Source: Rickettsia endosymbiont of Ixodes persulcatus (GTDB lineage Bacteria; Pseudomonadota; Alphaproteobacteria; Rickettsiales; Rickettsiaceae). From it: a DNA stretch of 7,165 nt. Both the position numbers and the translations under genes were made by a program. Shown piece after piece: positions 6,857 to 7,165 of this stretch. The stretch spans positions 1 through 7,165 of the forward strand of contig JAPYLE010000231.1 of assembly GCA_027293795.1 (NCBI GenBank). The letters run 5' to 3'. How positions within the stretch are numbered: the first letter of the stretch is position 1; each line of letters opens with the position of its first letter. Under the pieces are notes generated by a model. It was not told where the DNA came from, ran no database searches, and worked only from the letters and a program-made list of their open reading frames with translations.

Positions 6857-6938
6857 TTTAGTGAGATATCCTCCCTTGATACATTTAATCATTTAAGTAA
6901 AATATAATAAAAATAATAATTTATCTTAACCTCCTTAT

Positions 6939-6980
6939 ATTTTTTATTATAATGCAACGCTGATTATTATAATAAAAAAT
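6939..6980. repeat. Perfect 15-bp AT-only inverted repeat
   Basis: The arms 6939-6953 and 6966-6980 are exact reverse complements, separated by 12 nt. The sense-strand right arm ends in A-tracts and the complementary strand reads into T-tracts, so the structure could act as a weak terminator for leftward transcription. It lies about 375 bp after the infB stop and about 117 bp before the transposase start. Its role is unknown. The surrounding 6860-6938 is AT-rich sequence in which I see no feature. Confidence 0.6.
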
Positions 6981-7005
6981 GAGGGATAATTATGGGAATG
7001 ATACT

Positions 7006-7026
7006 CCTCGCAGCAGAGCTGCGAGG
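7006..7026. repeat. GC-rich hairpin before the transposase gene
   Basis: The arm cctcgcagc (7006-7014) pairs perfectly with gctgcgagg (7018-7026) across a 3-nt loop, a strong stem in very AT-rich surroundings. There is no T-run after it on either strand, so it is not a standard intrinsic terminator. It lies about 70 bp before the transposase ATG. A weaker inverted repeat (catagta / tactatg, 7038-7061) follows. Either could belong to the left end of the insertion sequence, but the element boundary cannot be fixed without its other end. Confidence 0.55.
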
Positions 7027-7096
7027 TATAGCTAGACCATAGTAAATAGGTACATACTATGCTAATATATATGTTATAGATAATAATAAATAAGTT

Positions 7097-7165
7097 ATGG
7101 CAAGCAGTTACAGTTACGATTTAAGAATGAAACTATTCAAAGCTCTAGATGATGTGCTCTCAATT
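7097..7165 (+). CDS. Probable IS630-type transposase, 3'-partial
   Basis: The first 23 codons of a gene run off the right edge, reading MASSYSYDLRMKLFKALDD and so on. The S-Y-S-x-D-L-R-x-K start is typical of the N-terminal helix-turn-helix domain of IS630-family transposases, which goes on to a DDE catalytic domain (not visible here). The ATG at 7097 is preceded by an in-frame TAA at 7091, so the start cannot lie further upstream. The ribosome binding site is weak. Mobile elements of this type are common in Rickettsia. Whether the gene is intact, and the exact IS name, cannot be told from this fragment. Confidence 0.6.
   Translation, partial: MASSYSYDLRMKLFKALDDVLSI

Overview
The window is about two-thirds AT-rich coding sequence plus repeat-laden spacers. 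It looks like a Rickettsia chromosome (Alphaproteobacteria, obligate intracellular). The reasons are the gene order tlyA / rimP-nusA-infB, the strongly A/T-biased codon use, long non-coding spacers with a decaying gene, and repeated palindromic sequences carrying the 'ggattcccgc...gcgggaatgac' signature typical of Rickettsia genomes. The genus call is inference from familiarity with these families, not from a database search.

Layout. Positions 1-579 hold the 3' three-quarters of tlyA, an FtsJ-like rRNA 2'-O-methyltransferase whose N-terminal S4 domain lies before the window. Positions 624-1323 are a decayed gene for an FAD/NAD(P)-binding flavodoxin/ferredoxin-reductase-type protein: it has a 213-codon open frame with no usable start codon near its beginning, then a frameshift at a GT repeat. 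Positions 1331-1716 are built almost entirely of palindromic repeats. A compact intrinsic terminator-like hairpin (1806-1829) sits directly before rimP. Positions 1846-6564 carry the transcription/translation operon rimP-nusA-infB, all intact. The nusA-infB spacer is almost filled by a second copy of one of the palindromic repeats. Positions 6565-7096 are again repeats and hairpins, with a third copy of the same element, and the window ends in the first 23 codons of a probable IS630-type transposase.

Function. RimP matures the 30S subunit, NusA controls elongation, pausing, termination and antitermination, and IF2 delivers initiator tRNA. TlyA modifies rRNA. The working genes therefore all serve ribosome production or use and RNA synthesis. 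The remaining roughly 2 kb is accessory: a lost redox enzyme, repeat elements and a mobile element.

I found no sign of a new defence, toxin or biosynthetic system. The points most worth checking are the terminator pressed against rimP (possible attenuation), the three-copy palindromic element including the copy inside the operon, and the two distinct lesions of the reductase pseudogene.
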